DNA of 64,000 bases, from assembly GCF_018128065.1 (NCBI RefSeq), contig NZ_CP072360.1:376501-440500 (forward strand). The letters are read 5' to 3'. The DNA is from Prevotella melaninogenica (GTDB lineage Bacteria; Bacteroidota; Bacteroidia; Bacteroidales; Bacteroidaceae). Under the pieces are notes generated by a model that saw only the letters and a list, made by a program, of their open reading frames with translations, did no database searches and was not told the origin of the DNA. This document shows positions 10,164 to 18,358 of the stretch, one piece after another. The position numbers were made by a program, and so were the translations under genes. Every line of letters begins with the position of its first letter. The first letter of the stretch is position 1.

Positions 10164-10616
10164 CTACTCCTTGTTTTTCGTGTCCATACAAATGGTGACA
10201 GGACCATTGTTTAGTAGTTCTACTTTCATGTCAGCACCAAACTCTCCTGTTTCTATTGGTTTACCCATAGCATCGCTTAAAGCATCACAGAAGTGATTGT
10301 AAAGAGGAATAGAAAGCTCGTGTGGAGCTGCATGAATCCAACTTGGACGGTTTCCTTTCTTGTAGCTTGCCATAAGTGTGAACTGTGAAACAACAAGAAT
10401 GTCACCATTAACATCCATGATGCTACGGTTCATTACGCCCATTTCATCATCGAAAATGCGTAGAGTAATAATCTTCTTTACCAACCAGTTAATATCTTCT
10501 TCAGTATCGTCTTTACCAATACCGAGCAAGATTAGATAACCATTTCCTATGGAGGACTTCATTTGTTTATTGATAGTAACAGAAGCCTGGCTAACACGTT
10601 GAATTACTATTCTCAT
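10164..10616 (-). CDS. dtd: D-aminoacyl-tRNA deacylase
   Basis: 150 residues from the Met at 10616. A Met five codons upstream (10631) is possible, but MRIVIQRVSQASV is the family N-terminus. The enzyme removes D-amino acids mischarged to tRNA. Characteristic segments are VVSQFTLMA near residue 75 and the C-terminal NGPVTICMDT containing the Gly-Pro signature that excludes L-aminoacyl substrates. Cytoplasmic dimer. It begins 32 bases after the uvrC stop, so cotranscription with uvrC is likely. Confidence 0.95.
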   Translation of the reverse strand: MRIVIQRVSQASVTINKQMKSSIGNGYLILLGIGKDDTEEDINWLVKKIITLRIFDDEMGVMNRSIMDVNGDILVVSQFTLMASYKKGNRPSWIHAAPHELSIPLYNHFCDALSDAMGKPIETGEFGADMKVELLNNGPVTICMDTKNKE

Positions 10617-10647
10617 ATCGCAAATATACAATTTTTATTTTGATTAT

Positions 10648-12483
10648 CTACTTTTCTGTGTGGAAAAAATTAAAGATGATGGTAGCTTTGCTTGTTCCCA
10701 CTATCTTTGTAAGTTCTTGTACATCAGTTTCTTTTATTCTCTTTACGCTTTTCAATGCCTTCAACAGTGCATCCTTTGTCTTTGGTCCAATTCCTTTTAT
10801 GTTATCTAACTCGCTGTTTAGCTGTGATTTAGAACGTTTGTCTCGATGAAAAGAAATAGCAAAACGATGCACTTCGTCCTGTATTTGGGTTAGGACTTTG
10901 AAGAGCTCGCCCTTGATGTCGAGTGCTATTGTCTGCTGAGGGAAGCCGAACAGGAGTTCGTTTGTGCGGTGACGGTCGTCTTTGGCGAGTCCTGCAATAG
11001 GAATGTTGAGGTGGAGCTCGTCTTCAATGACCTCTCTCACAACCTCCATTTGCCCCTTTCCACCGTCGGTAATGATGAGATCGGGTAGGGTAGTTCCTTC
11101 TTCTTGCATACGACTGTAACGGCGTCTTACAACCTCTTGCATGGACGCATAGTCATCAGGACCTACCACTGTCTTGATGTTGTATTTGCGATAATCCTTC
11201 TTAGAAGGTTTCATTCCTTTATATACTATGCAACCAGCGACAGCGTCAGAACCTGAGATATTCGAGTTGTCGAAGCACTCTATGTGATAAGGGAGCTTCG
11301 ATAACTTCAGCTTATCTTGGAGTTCTCGCATTAAACGCGTCTGTTTTTGCTCAGGATTTAGCTTTTCTGTCTGTTTTAATCGGTCGAACTTATATTGCTT
11401 AGCATTCATCTCAGAGAGTTCCAACAGATGATGCTTATCTCCACGTTGTGGTATGAAGAATTCTGCACCTTTTATTTTAAAGTCAAGTTCAAAAGGTACG
11501 ATAATTTCTTTTGCGGTACTTTTAAAGCGTTCACGTATCTCTGGAATAGCCTCATTTAGTAACTCTTCATCGGATTCATCGAGCTTTCTTTTGTATTCAT
11601 AAGTAAAGCTTTGATTGATTGCACCATTAGTTACATGGATATAGTTAATAAACGCATTCTTTCTTGTATCATCACTTACAATAGTGAAAACATCAACATC
11701 TGTAATCGTATGGCTTACGATTTCGCTCTTTGCTGCGAAGTTATCGAGGGCTAAATAACGTTGTTTACATAATTCCGCTTCCTCAAATCGCAATTCCTCC
11801 GCATATTTCTCCATTTCTTGTTTTAGGAGTTTCTGTACATCACGTGTATTTCCTTTTAATACTTCCCGTGCTTGTTTGATAGCTTCTTGATAATCTTCAT
11901 AACTCTGTTTATTTATACACGGTGCTCCACAGTTATGTAAATGGTATTCTAAGCAAGGTTTATACTTACCCTGTTCGATACCTTCTTTCGTAATAGGGAA
12001 GCGACAAGTGCGCGGTTTATATACCTTCTTTATAATATCAAGAATCGCATACATACTTCCAATATGGCTATATGGACCATAAAACGAACCAAAACGTTTG
12101 TTGATAGTACGTGTTTTGAATATACGTGGGAAATACTCATTCGTTACGCAAATACTTGGGTAAGTCTTACCATCTTTGAGCAATACGTTGTATTTAGGTT
12201 TATATTGCTTGATAAGTTGGTTCTCTATTAGAAGTGCATCTTCTTCTGTTTTGACCACAGAATATGAAATATCATGAATCTTAGAAACCAACACCTTTGT
12301 TTTGAATCGGTCTACTTCTTTATGGAAATAGGACGACACACGGCGCTTAAGGTTCTTCGCCTTACCCACATAGATGATTGTTTTCTCATTATCATAGAAC
12401 TGATAGGTGCCTGGCTTCTCTGGCATATTGAGAACAATGTTCTTAAGGTAGGCTATTCGCTTCAAGTTTTCTTCTTTATTCAT
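10648..12483 (-). CDS. uvrC: UvrABC excinuclease subunit C
   Basis: 611 residues from the Met at 12483 (MNKEENLKRIAYLK). The open frame runs 41 codons further to 12606, but that extension crosses a parS-like site and a repeat array, so the internal start is preferred. UvrC makes both incisions in nucleotide excision repair. The GIY-YIG domain is at residues 18-100 (PGTYQFYD, IIYVGKAKNLKRRV). The UVR motif lies near 200-240, the RNase H-like endonuclease domain follows (ECFDNSNISGSDAVAG, LIITDGGKGQ), and a C-terminal helix-hairpin-helix is present (LDNIKGIGPKTKDALL). Length is normal. Confidence 0.96.
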   Translation of the reverse strand: MNKEENLKRIAYLKNIVLNMPEKPGTYQFYDNEKTIIYVGKAKNLKRRVSSYFHKEVDRFKTKVLVSKIHDISYSVVKTEEDALLIENQLIKQYKPKYNVLLKDGKTYPSICVTNEYFPRIFKTRTINKRFGSFYGPYSHIGSMYAILDIIKKVYKPRTCRFPITKEGIEQGKYKPCLEYHLHNCGAPCINKQSYEDYQEAIKQAREVLKGNTRDVQKLLKQEMEKYAEELRFEEAELCKQRYLALDNFAAKSEIVSHTITDVDVFTIVSDDTRKNAFINYIHVTNGAINQSFTYEYKRKLDESDEELLNEAIPEIRERFKSTAKEIIVPFELDFKIKGAEFFIPQRGDKHHLLELSEMNAKQYKFDRLKQTEKLNPEQKQTRLMRELQDKLKLSKLPYHIECFDNSNISGSDAVAGCIVYKGMKPSKKDYRKYNIKTVVGPDDYASMQEVVRRRYSRMQEEGTTLPDLIITDGGKGQMEVVREVIEDELHLNIPIAGLAKDDRHRTNELLFGFPQQTIALDIKGELFKVLTQIQDEVHRFAISFHRDKRSKSQLNSELDNIKGIGPKTKDALLKALKSVKRIKETDVQELTKIVGTSKATIIFNFFHTEK

Positions 12484-12523
12484 TTTGCGTAACTCCTTTG
12501 TATAAAGGGCTTTTAAAGCGTTT

Positions 12524-12539
12524 TGTTTCACGTGGAACA
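12524..12539. promoter_or_regulatory. parS-like chromosome partition site 1
   Basis: TGTTTCACGTGGAACA is the exact reverse complement of the classical parS TGTTCCACGTGAAACA bound by ParB/Spo0J. It lies 41 bases upstream of the uvrC start, at the edge of a family A repeat array. A second site is 814 bases away at 13353. Confidence 0.7.
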
Positions 12540-12612
12540 CGAACGGTGCTTCACGTTGGCACATAAGGTGCTTCACGTTGGCACATATGGTGCTAAGGCT
12601 TGGCACGATAGT
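12526..12612. repeat. 22-bp palindromic-unit array (family A), locus 2, fused to parS
   Basis: Three successive units each begin TTCACGT and end GGTGC. The first contains the parS-like sequence; the next two are 22 bases and nearly identical (TTCACGTTGGCACATA, then AGGTGC or TGGTGC). A degenerate fourth ends near 12612. It lies between apt and uvrC. Confidence 0.75.
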
Positions 12613-12675
12613 TAGTGACCAAATCTTGGTGTCGTAGTGACGGTTTACAAGCCTCGATGATGTACTTTTAAAGAA

Positions 12676-12710
12676 AAGAGGAGCGACCCTTTGTGTGGGT
12701 TACTCCTCTT
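12676..12710 (-). terminator. Hairpin between apt and uvrC
   Basis: AAGAGGAG and ACCC pair with GGGT and CTCCTCTT around a short loop, with T-rich sequence on both sides. It would end transcription from apt, so uvrC probably has its own start downstream. Confidence 0.7.
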
Positions 12711-12787
12711 CTTTTTATTTTCATTTCGTTTCCTCTTTTCCATATAAAAAGGGTGGGGAGGAAAGATTTTTGTTACAGTCTTGCTGG

Positions 12788-13318
12788 TTAGAATTGGAGT
12801 AAAGAAGTAATTTCAATATCCTTATCGAACTGGTCACGACTGTTAGGAAATTCCGAATGGAGTTCGATAATGAAGTTACAATACACCTTTTTAGGATTGA
12901 ACTTCTTAACAAGGTCACATGCAGCTTTCATCGTTCCACCAGTTGCAAGGAGGTCATCATGGAGCAAAACAACGTCGTTCTCGTTGATAGCATCCTTGTG
13001 AATCTCAATAGTGTCTACGCCATATTCCTTCTGATAACTTTCTTGAATGGTCTCACAAGGAAGCTTACCTGGTTTACGGCAAAGTACGATACCAGCACCC
13101 AAACGAGTGGCAACGGCAGAGGACATGACGAAGCCACGACTCTCAATACCAACAATCTTAGTTACACCCTTGTCTTTGTAAAGTTCAACCATTTCGTCAG
13201 TAATTTCCTGAAGTGCTTCAGGTGACTTGAATAGGGTTGTCACATCACGGAAGTTAACTCCTTTAATAGGCCAATCTGGGATACATCTCAGGTTGTCTAA
13301 TAATAGTTTTTTGTTCAT
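12788..13318 (-). CDS. apt: Adenine phosphoribosyltransferase
   Basis: 176 residues, the standard length. The enzyme converts adenine and PRPP to AMP and pyrophosphate in purine salvage. Visible family features are PIKGVNFRDVTTLF near residue 17, IVGIESRGFV near 55, the flexible loop RKPGKLPCET near 80, and the PRPP-binding motif VVLLHDDLLATGGT near 120. Cytoplasmic homodimer. Lies between mnmG and uvrC, with a hairpin after its stop and a parS-like site 35 bases before its start. Confidence 0.96.
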   Translation of the reverse strand: MNKKLLLDNLRCIPDWPIKGVNFRDVTTLFKSPEALQEITDEMVELYKDKGVTKIVGIESRGFVMSSAVATRLGAGIVLCRKPGKLPCETIQESYQKEYGVDTIEIHKDAINENDVVLLHDDLLATGGTMKAACDLVKKFNPKKVYCNFIIELHSEFPNSRDQFDKDIEITSLLQF

Positions 13319-13352
13319 TTTCAGCTTGTTATGTAATTTTGTTTTAATCTAT

Positions 13353-13368
13353 TGTTTCACGTGAAACG
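13353..13368. promoter_or_regulatory. parS-like chromosome partition site 2
   Basis: TGTTTCACGTGAAACG matches the parS consensus TGTTnCACGTGAAACA at all but the last base. It sits in the gap between mnmG and apt and is followed by AGGTGC, as in the array at 12526. Confidence 0.65.
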
Positions 13369-13435
13369 AGGTGCTTTTGAATTTCTGAAACAGCCTTTTT
13401 TGTTCACATTTTAGGTCTCTTCAAATCTAAGAAAG

Positions 13436-15307
13436 TTATCTTCCCATGAGGACAAGCAGCACATTAATGTCACTTGGACTCACTCCAGGAATGCGACTTG
13501 CCTGTGCGAGCGTCTCTGGTTGAATCTGTTCTAACTTCTGTCGACACTCTGTTGAGAGGTCGTGCAGCTCACTGTAATTGAAGTGTCCTTTGATTTTAAT
13601 ATCCTCAAGACGACGCATCTTTTCAGCGAATACACGCTCTCGGTCGATATAGCCTTTGTATTTTAGCTTGATTTCAGCTGCTTCAGCAATCTCTTCTTTG
13701 CGGTTAGGCGAAGCCTCAATCGCCTCTTTAAGGCTTGGAATAACAGCTGAAAGATTCTCGAAGTTAACCTGTGGACGTGCAACAAGGTCAACTATCTTCG
13801 TTGTTCCCTTGATAGGAGATGTACCCAAATGCTCCAAGAAACCGTTTACAACATCAGGCTTAACCGAAGTGTTGTTGCAGAAATCAAGAATACGGTTGAT
13901 ATTCTCCTTCTTTTGCATCCACCAGTCGTAGCGCTCCCTTTTGGCTATACCTATATTATAAGCACGCTCCGTCAGTCGTGCATCTGCATCATCTTGGCGC
14001 AAGAGAATACGGTATTCCGCACGCGAAGTAAACATACGGTAAGGCTCATCAACACCCTTCGTTGTAAGGTCATCAATCAACACACCGATATAACTTTCGT
14101 CTCTGTTCATTACAAAAGGCTCTTTGCCAGCACAGAGTAGGGCAGCATTAATACCCGCCACTAAGCCTTGTCCGCCCGCTTCTTCGTATCCCGTTGTACC
14201 ATTTACCTGCCCAGCAAAGAACAAACCCTCGATGACTTTCGACTCCAACGACTGCTTTAGCTGTGTTGGATCAAAGTAGTCATACTCGATAGCATAGCCA
14301 GGGCGATAGATTTTAGCGTCACGCAGGGCAGGAATCTTATGTATAGCATCCAACTGTACCTCCCAAGGCATACTTGAAGAAAAGCCATTCAGATACATTT
14401 CATTTGTTTCTACGCCCTCTGGTTCGAGGAAGAGTGGGTGGCTATTCTTGTCAGGGAAGGTGACGAGTTTCGTCTCAATCGAAGGGCAGTAGCGTGGACC
14501 TGTACTCTGAATCTGCCCATTGAATAGGGGAGAGTCAGCCACTCCACGTCGCAACACCTCATGTGCTTCCGCGTTCGTGTTACACGTCCAGCAAGGCAAC
14601 TGTGGTAGATGGCGATGCGGACCATAGAAAGAGAACTGATGATAGTCCGTCTCTCCCGGTTGAGGTTCCATCTCATCAAAGTGGACCGAACGGCGGTCAA
14701 TGCGCACAGGCGTACCCGTCTTCATGCGATCAGCACGAATACCATGGCGCGTAATGCTCTCTGTAAAGTTGTGAACAGCAGGCTCTGCGCATCGTCCACC
14801 CTCCACCTTTCGCTTACCGATATGCATCAGTCCGTTGAGGAAGGTTCCCGCAGTGATAACCACTGTACGTGCGTAGATGTCAATACCCCATATCGTTTTG
14901 ATACCCAATACCTTACTATTCTCTACTAACAATTCGTCAGCTTGATCCTGAAAGATGTCAAGGTTATCCGTATGGTCGAGTATTGTGCGCCATTCCCAGA
15001 TAAATCTGCCACGGTCGCACTGCGCTCGTGGACTCCAAACAGCAGGTCCCTTTGAGCGGTTCAGCATACGAAACTGAATCGCTGTAGCATCGGTTACTAA
15101 TCCCATGTACCCCCCAAGAGCATCTATCTCTCTGACTATCTGTCCCTTAGCTATACCTCCAACGGCAGGGTTACAGCTCATCTGACCGATTTTATTCATA
15201 TCCATTGTTACCAAACAAGTGTTTGCACCCATGTTGGCAGCTGCTGTAGCAGCCTCACAACCTGCGTGTCCACCGCCGATAACAAGTACATCATACTTGA
15301 ATTTCAT
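13436..15307 (-). CDS. mnmG: tRNA uridine-5-carboxymethylaminomethyl modification enzyme MnmG (GidA)
   Basis: 623 residues from the Met at 15307. The frame opens at 15334, but those nine extra codons fall in a leader hairpin (TAGGGG/CCCCTA, 15326-15344). With MnmE, this FAD protein modifies the wobble uridine of several tRNAs. The FAD-binding GGGHAGCEAA is at residues 11-20. MSCNPAVGGIAKG near 55, PRAQCDRGRF near 110, and TGYEEAGGQGLVAGINAA near 370 are diagnostic, and the C-terminal helical MnmE-binding domain is complete (RIPGVSPSDI). In many bacteria this gene is close to oriC, which is consistent with two nearby parS-like sites. Length is normal. Confidence 0.97.
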   Translation of the reverse strand: MKFKYDVLVIGGGHAGCEAATAAANMGANTCLVTMDMNKIGQMSCNPAVGGIAKGQIVREIDALGGYMGLVTDATAIQFRMLNRSKGPAVWSPRAQCDRGRFIWEWRTILDHTDNLDIFQDQADELLVENSKVLGIKTIWGIDIYARTVVITAGTFLNGLMHIGKRKVEGGRCAEPAVHNFTESITRHGIRADRMKTGTPVRIDRRSVHFDEMEPQPGETDYHQFSFYGPHRHLPQLPCWTCNTNAEAHEVLRRGVADSPLFNGQIQSTGPRYCPSIETKLVTFPDKNSHPLFLEPEGVETNEMYLNGFSSSMPWEVQLDAIHKIPALRDAKIYRPGYAIEYDYFDPTQLKQSLESKVIEGLFFAGQVNGTTGYEEAGGQGLVAGINAALLCAGKEPFVMNRDESYIGVLIDDLTTKGVDEPYRMFTSRAEYRILLRQDDADARLTERAYNIGIAKRERYDWWMQKKENINRILDFCNNTSVKPDVVNGFLEHLGTSPIKGTTKIVDLVARPQVNFENLSAVIPSLKEAIEASPNRKEEIAEAAEIKLKYKGYIDRERVFAEKMRRLEDIKIKGHFNYSELHDLSTECRQKLEQIQPETLAQASRIPGVSPSDINVLLVLMGR

Positions 15308-15357
15308 CGTCTTTTTACAAAAGTATAGGGGCACAATACCCCTAATTTATAACGATA

Positions 15358-15365
15358 CAAAATTA
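15358..15365 (-). promoter_or_regulatory. Putative -7 box of mnmG
   Basis: Minus strand TAATTTTG, about 50 bases before the chosen start. The predicted leader carries the small TAGGGG/CCCCTA hairpin. Confidence 0.45.
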
Positions 15366-15408
15366 AGAAATAAAATCGAATTATACCTATATAATAGATA
15401 GAAAAGTG

Positions 15409-15551
15409 GTTCTTCCGTTAAATGCGTAGAGTGTTAATAGAATGAGATTAATCCACATACATGGTATGATTACCCCCAATGAGATGGTTTTACAAAGGGG
15501 GATAAACAACATGATAAATGTAATTAGGTGAGACATATTTAACGGAAGAAC
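15409..15551. repeat. 15-bp perfect inverted repeat flanking 113 bases
   Basis: GTTCTTCCGTTAAAT at 15409-15423 is exactly repeated in inverse at 15537-15551. The 113-base interior contains a further ACCCCC/GGGGGAT pairing. It lies between mnmG and the transporter gene. A 70-codon hydrophobic ORF (15387-15599, minus) spans it and overlaps the transporter end by 16 bases, but crosses the mnmG promoter side and is not called. Confidence 0.7.
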
Positions 15552-15583
15552 TAAAAGAGTTCCTCTCTCAATTTCCCTTTCTT

Positions 15584-16400
15584 TTAGTTCAGTAGCCACG
15601 CAATGCCCAAACCAATATTACTATATCGTGAGAACTCGTTGAAAGATATGTCGTAGAAAGTGTTTAAGTGCAGTCGTGGTGAAACCTTATAATCCACTCC
15701 GACTTCACTCATAAAGTTGAAGTGGCTGTCTTGTCCTGGTTTAGCCCAATCGTCCTGTCGTTTTGAGTTATATCTATTATAGCTCTCAACGAAGAAACTC
15801 CATTTCTCTGATGGTTGATAAGTGAGGTTAGCACCAAAGAAAAGGTCAGGACTCTCAGTGTCTCCGTTCCATTCTCCTCCCAAGTCATAGCCTAAGGTGA
15901 ACTTACTACTCAGCTCGTTCTCGAACAAGAGGTGAGCTTGAAAGCCCAAATGCTTGGGCAGATAGTGTGCGTTACTACCGCCAGGGATGAGCATCGTACC
16001 CATAAAAGTAACCTTAGGAAGTATCTTCCCACCCTCATAAACCTTGATTTTCGTACCAATAGCGGCATTCGCAATACCCCCCAAAATTCCCTTCAGGCGT
16101 ATGAGTTATACATTCATCAATCTGTAGTCTTACCTCTGCTTGTGGATTCAGTCCAAGACGAAACATAGATGTATTGATTGTGAAAGTACGTGCGTGTTCA
16201 CCGTTTCTTTTGTCCCATTCAAGTCCGATACCCGTTTCCCAGTCAATCTTTCCTTGTGGCATAATCCCGACACCTGTCGTAGCACCAGGGGCATCTGGCG
16301 AATAATCTTCAGTGTCTTGTGCCATTGAATGAACGGAAACGAACGTAAGGAAAGATAGGCAAAAAGTTCTCCTTAAACCACTTCTAAGATAGGCTATCAT
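15584..16400 (-). pseudogene. Outer-membrane transporter-like beta-barrel protein, frameshifted
   Basis: Two overlapping frames together make one protein of about 270 residues. The first frame has a signal peptide ending VSVHSMAQ, then DAPGATTGVGIMPQGKIDWE, and runs out near 16038. The second frame carries on with GTKIKVYEGGK and alternating strands to FSRYSNIGLGIAWLLN. The pattern resembles the putative transporter family PF13557. The junction is a run of six C on the plus strand (16077-16082); five would join NFGG to IANAAIGTKI. Either a homopolymer sequencing error or a slipped-strand (possibly phase-variable) site. Substrate unknown. Promoter box at 16515-16522. Confidence 0.7.
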
Positions 16401-16514
16401 AGTCTTCTTACTTGTTGATAATGTTTTAGTTTGTTTTATTGTGGATTACAGTCCCTTATCCGTAATATTATCTTTTTACGCTCATCTTCAAATAGGGGAA
16501 TGTCATATCAGCTA

Positions 16515-16522
16515 CAAAGATA
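16515..16522 (-). promoter_or_regulatory. Putative -7 box of the transporter gene
   Basis: Minus strand TATCTTTG, about 115 bases upstream of the ATG at 16400. The leader between them shows nothing else clear. Confidence 0.45.
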
Positions 16523-16644
16523 CGCATTAATCGTTTGAAAAAGCGTATTTTATGGTTAAAGTCTTCTTTATCTGCCAAAACCAATGGCGTTTTGCTATCT
16601 TTTTTACGACTAATAGCTATCCATTCTGTCCCTTTCTATCATCG

Positions 16645-16707
16645 TACTGATACTCCGCACATATTGTGCTAACGGCTCGCACGTGTGGTGCGGAGGCTCC
16701 ACACCCT
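16645..16707. repeat. 22-bp palindromic-unit array (family A), locus 3
   Basis: Two to three degenerate units with CTCCGCAC-ATAT-TGTGC and CTCGCACGTGTGGTGCGGAG, between the divergent transporter and MFS genes. Confidence 0.7.
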
Positions 16708-16788
16708 ATAAAGAGAGACTTGTGTCAATAGATGAAATTCAACTTGTAAAAAGCAGTTGATGCTTCATAGTTATACAAGTTTGCATTC

Positions 16789-16817
16789 TTTGTTTATGAA
16801 GATAATATGTACCTTTG
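16789..16817 (+). promoter_or_regulatory. Promoter of the MFS transporter gene
   Basis: TTTG at 16789-16792, 17-base spacer, TACCTTTG at 16810-16817. Because the upstream ATG at 16807 lies inside the -7 box, translation should start at the ATG at 16843. Confidence 0.65.
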
Positions 16818-16842
16818 CATGTTCGGAGATAAAAACAGACCA

Positions 16843-18048
16843 ATGAAGCTAAGTAATAAGATAGAAGAAGGAAACGAGGAACGTACAGCCTTAGGCATTC
16901 TGCTCACGATAAGTTTTTGTCATCTGTTAGATGACACAATGCATTCGATGCTCCCAGCAATTTATCCGATGTTGAAAGATGAGTTTGGATTATCCTTCTT
17001 TCAAGTCGGAATCATAACGTTGGTACTACAGTTAACCTCTTCCATCATCCAACCCTTCGTCGGACTTTATGCTGATAAGCATCATGGTTGGTGGCAGTTG
17101 CCTGTGAGTATGGTGTTCACGCTTATAGGAATCTTTATGCTTTCGTATGCCGATAGTTTCCTCGTCATCTTATTATCTGTATCATTGTTCGGATTAGGCT
17201 CTTCTATTTTCCATCCGCAGGGGTCGCAAGTAGCACAGCAAGCCTCTGGTGGTCGCAATGGTTTAGCACAAAGTATTTTCCAGGTAGGAGGCAATGGCGG
17301 CTTTGCAGCAGGACCATTGTTTGCAGCCCTGATAGTGATACCAGTCGGCTTGAGTGGTGTACGCTGGTTTGCGTTTATAGCCCTTCTTTTAGCCGTTATA
17401 CTGATTTATATAGGAAAATGGCATGTAAAACAATTAAAGGTCGTTCGTAAACGGAGTAGGGCAAGATGGACAACAGCAAAGGCATATACACGTAATCAGA
17501 TTTATGGATTTGTATTTATCCTCTTCGTATTGATGTTCTCCAAGAACTTTTATACAGAGAGTATGGTTAGCTATTTCACCTTCTTTCTGATAGAGAAGTT
17601 TGGGGTATCTATTCAAACTTCCCAACTCTGCCTATTTGTTTTCTTAGCAGCAGAAGTTGTCGGAACCCTTCTTGGAGGCTGGATAGGCGACCGCTACGGA
17701 CGTAAATACGTGATATGGTTCTCTATCTTTGGGGCAGCACCCTTCACAATCATGCTCCCATATGTGGGTAGTCTTGTTGGAACAATCATCTTGTCAGCCA
17801 TCATCGGACTCATTATAGCATCAGCCTTTTCAGCAATATTGGTTTATGCAACCGACCTCATGCCTAATCATGTAGGTACGATAGCCGGAATCTTCTATGG
17901 ACTTTCATTTGGTCTTGGTGGACTTGGAAGTACCTTCTTCGGTTGGTTAGCCGATCAGACGAGTATTCTCTTTGTCTTTAAAGTAAGCACATTACTCCCA
18001 TTGTTAGGTATTATAGCCGTCTATTTGCCAAAGATGAAGCGTGAGTAA
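16843..18048 (+). CDS. MFS transporter, fosmidomycin-resistance (Fsr) type
   Basis: 401 residues from the ATG at 16843. Twelve hydrophobic segments are visible. The first half has the MFS signature GLYADKHHGWWQ after helix 2 and SSIFHPQGSQVA, and a second GGWIGDRYGRKYV occurs after helix 8. The FCHLLDDTMHSMLPAIYP N-terminus and HPQGS motif are typical of Fsr-like pumps, which export fosmidomycin and related compounds by proton antiport; the natural substrate here is unknown. Inner membrane. Monocistronic, with its own promoter and a long hairpin terminator. Confidence 0.88.
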   Translation: MKLSNKIEEGNEERTALGILLTISFCHLLDDTMHSMLPAIYPMLKDEFGLSFFQVGIITLVLQLTSSIIQPFVGLYADKHHGWWQLPVSMVFTLIGIFMLSYADSFLVILLSVSLFGLGSSIFHPQGSQVAQQASGGRNGLAQSIFQVGGNGGFAAGPLFAALIVIPVGLSGVRWFAFIALLLAVILIYIGKWHVKQLKVVRKRSRARWTTAKAYTRNQIYGFVFILFVLMFSKNFYTESMVSYFTFFLIEKFGVSIQTSQLCLFVFLAAEVVGTLLGGWIGDRYGRKYVIWFSIFGAAPFTIMLPYVGSLVGTIILSAIIGLIIASAFSAILVYATDLMPNHVGTIAGIFYGLSFGLGGLGSTFFGWLADQTSILFVFKVSTLLPLLGIIAVYLPKMKRE

Positions 18049-18122
18049 GCTGCATGTTTGCTTAGCCTTCGCTTTTAATAAATTCACTTTGGCAACAATG
18101 TGAGGGCTATCTTAGGCAATGA

Positions 18123-18201
18123 AAAAAGCAAAGAATAGTTTGGAAAGGCTATAGTTAGAGGTTCATTCTTTAGCTAAAGAAATCCCTATTCTTTGCTTTT
18201 T
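18123..18201 (+). terminator. Long terminator hairpin after MFS gene
   Basis: Sixteen-base perfect arms AAAAAGCAAAGAATAG (18123-18138) and CTATTCTTTGCTTTTT (18186-18201), with a self-complementary interior. Confidence 0.75.
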
Positions 18202-18237
18202 GCTATCAGTTAATGGGTGAAATTCATTTTAATTCCT

Positions 18238-18245
18238 TATCTTTG
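18238..18245 (+). promoter_or_regulatory. Putative -7 box of the GH84 gene
   Basis: TATCTTTG followed by GC; predicted leader about 110 bases to the ATG at 18359. No good -33 element. Confidence 0.45.
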
Positions 18246-18358
18246 CAAGTAGAATCCCTTTTCTTTAGAAAGGGAAGCAATCATATTACTATTTAATCCT
18301 CGGCTTGTTTAATACGAAAGTATATGGGCAGGTCGGATACCAAATATTAAAAACCTAC

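Noticed and set aside
12483..12606. Longer N-terminus for UvrC
   Set aside because: The extension crosses the parS-like site and repeat units; the family N-terminus begins at the Met at 12483.
15387..15599. 70-codon hydrophobic ORF between transporter and mnmG
   Set aside because: It spans the inverted repeat and runs to the mnmG promoter; hydrophobicity alone is not enough, although the 16-base overlap with the transporter end is noted.
12500..15600. Replication origin next to mnmG
   Set aside because: No cluster of TTATCCACA boxes and no dnaA; parS alone does not define oriC.
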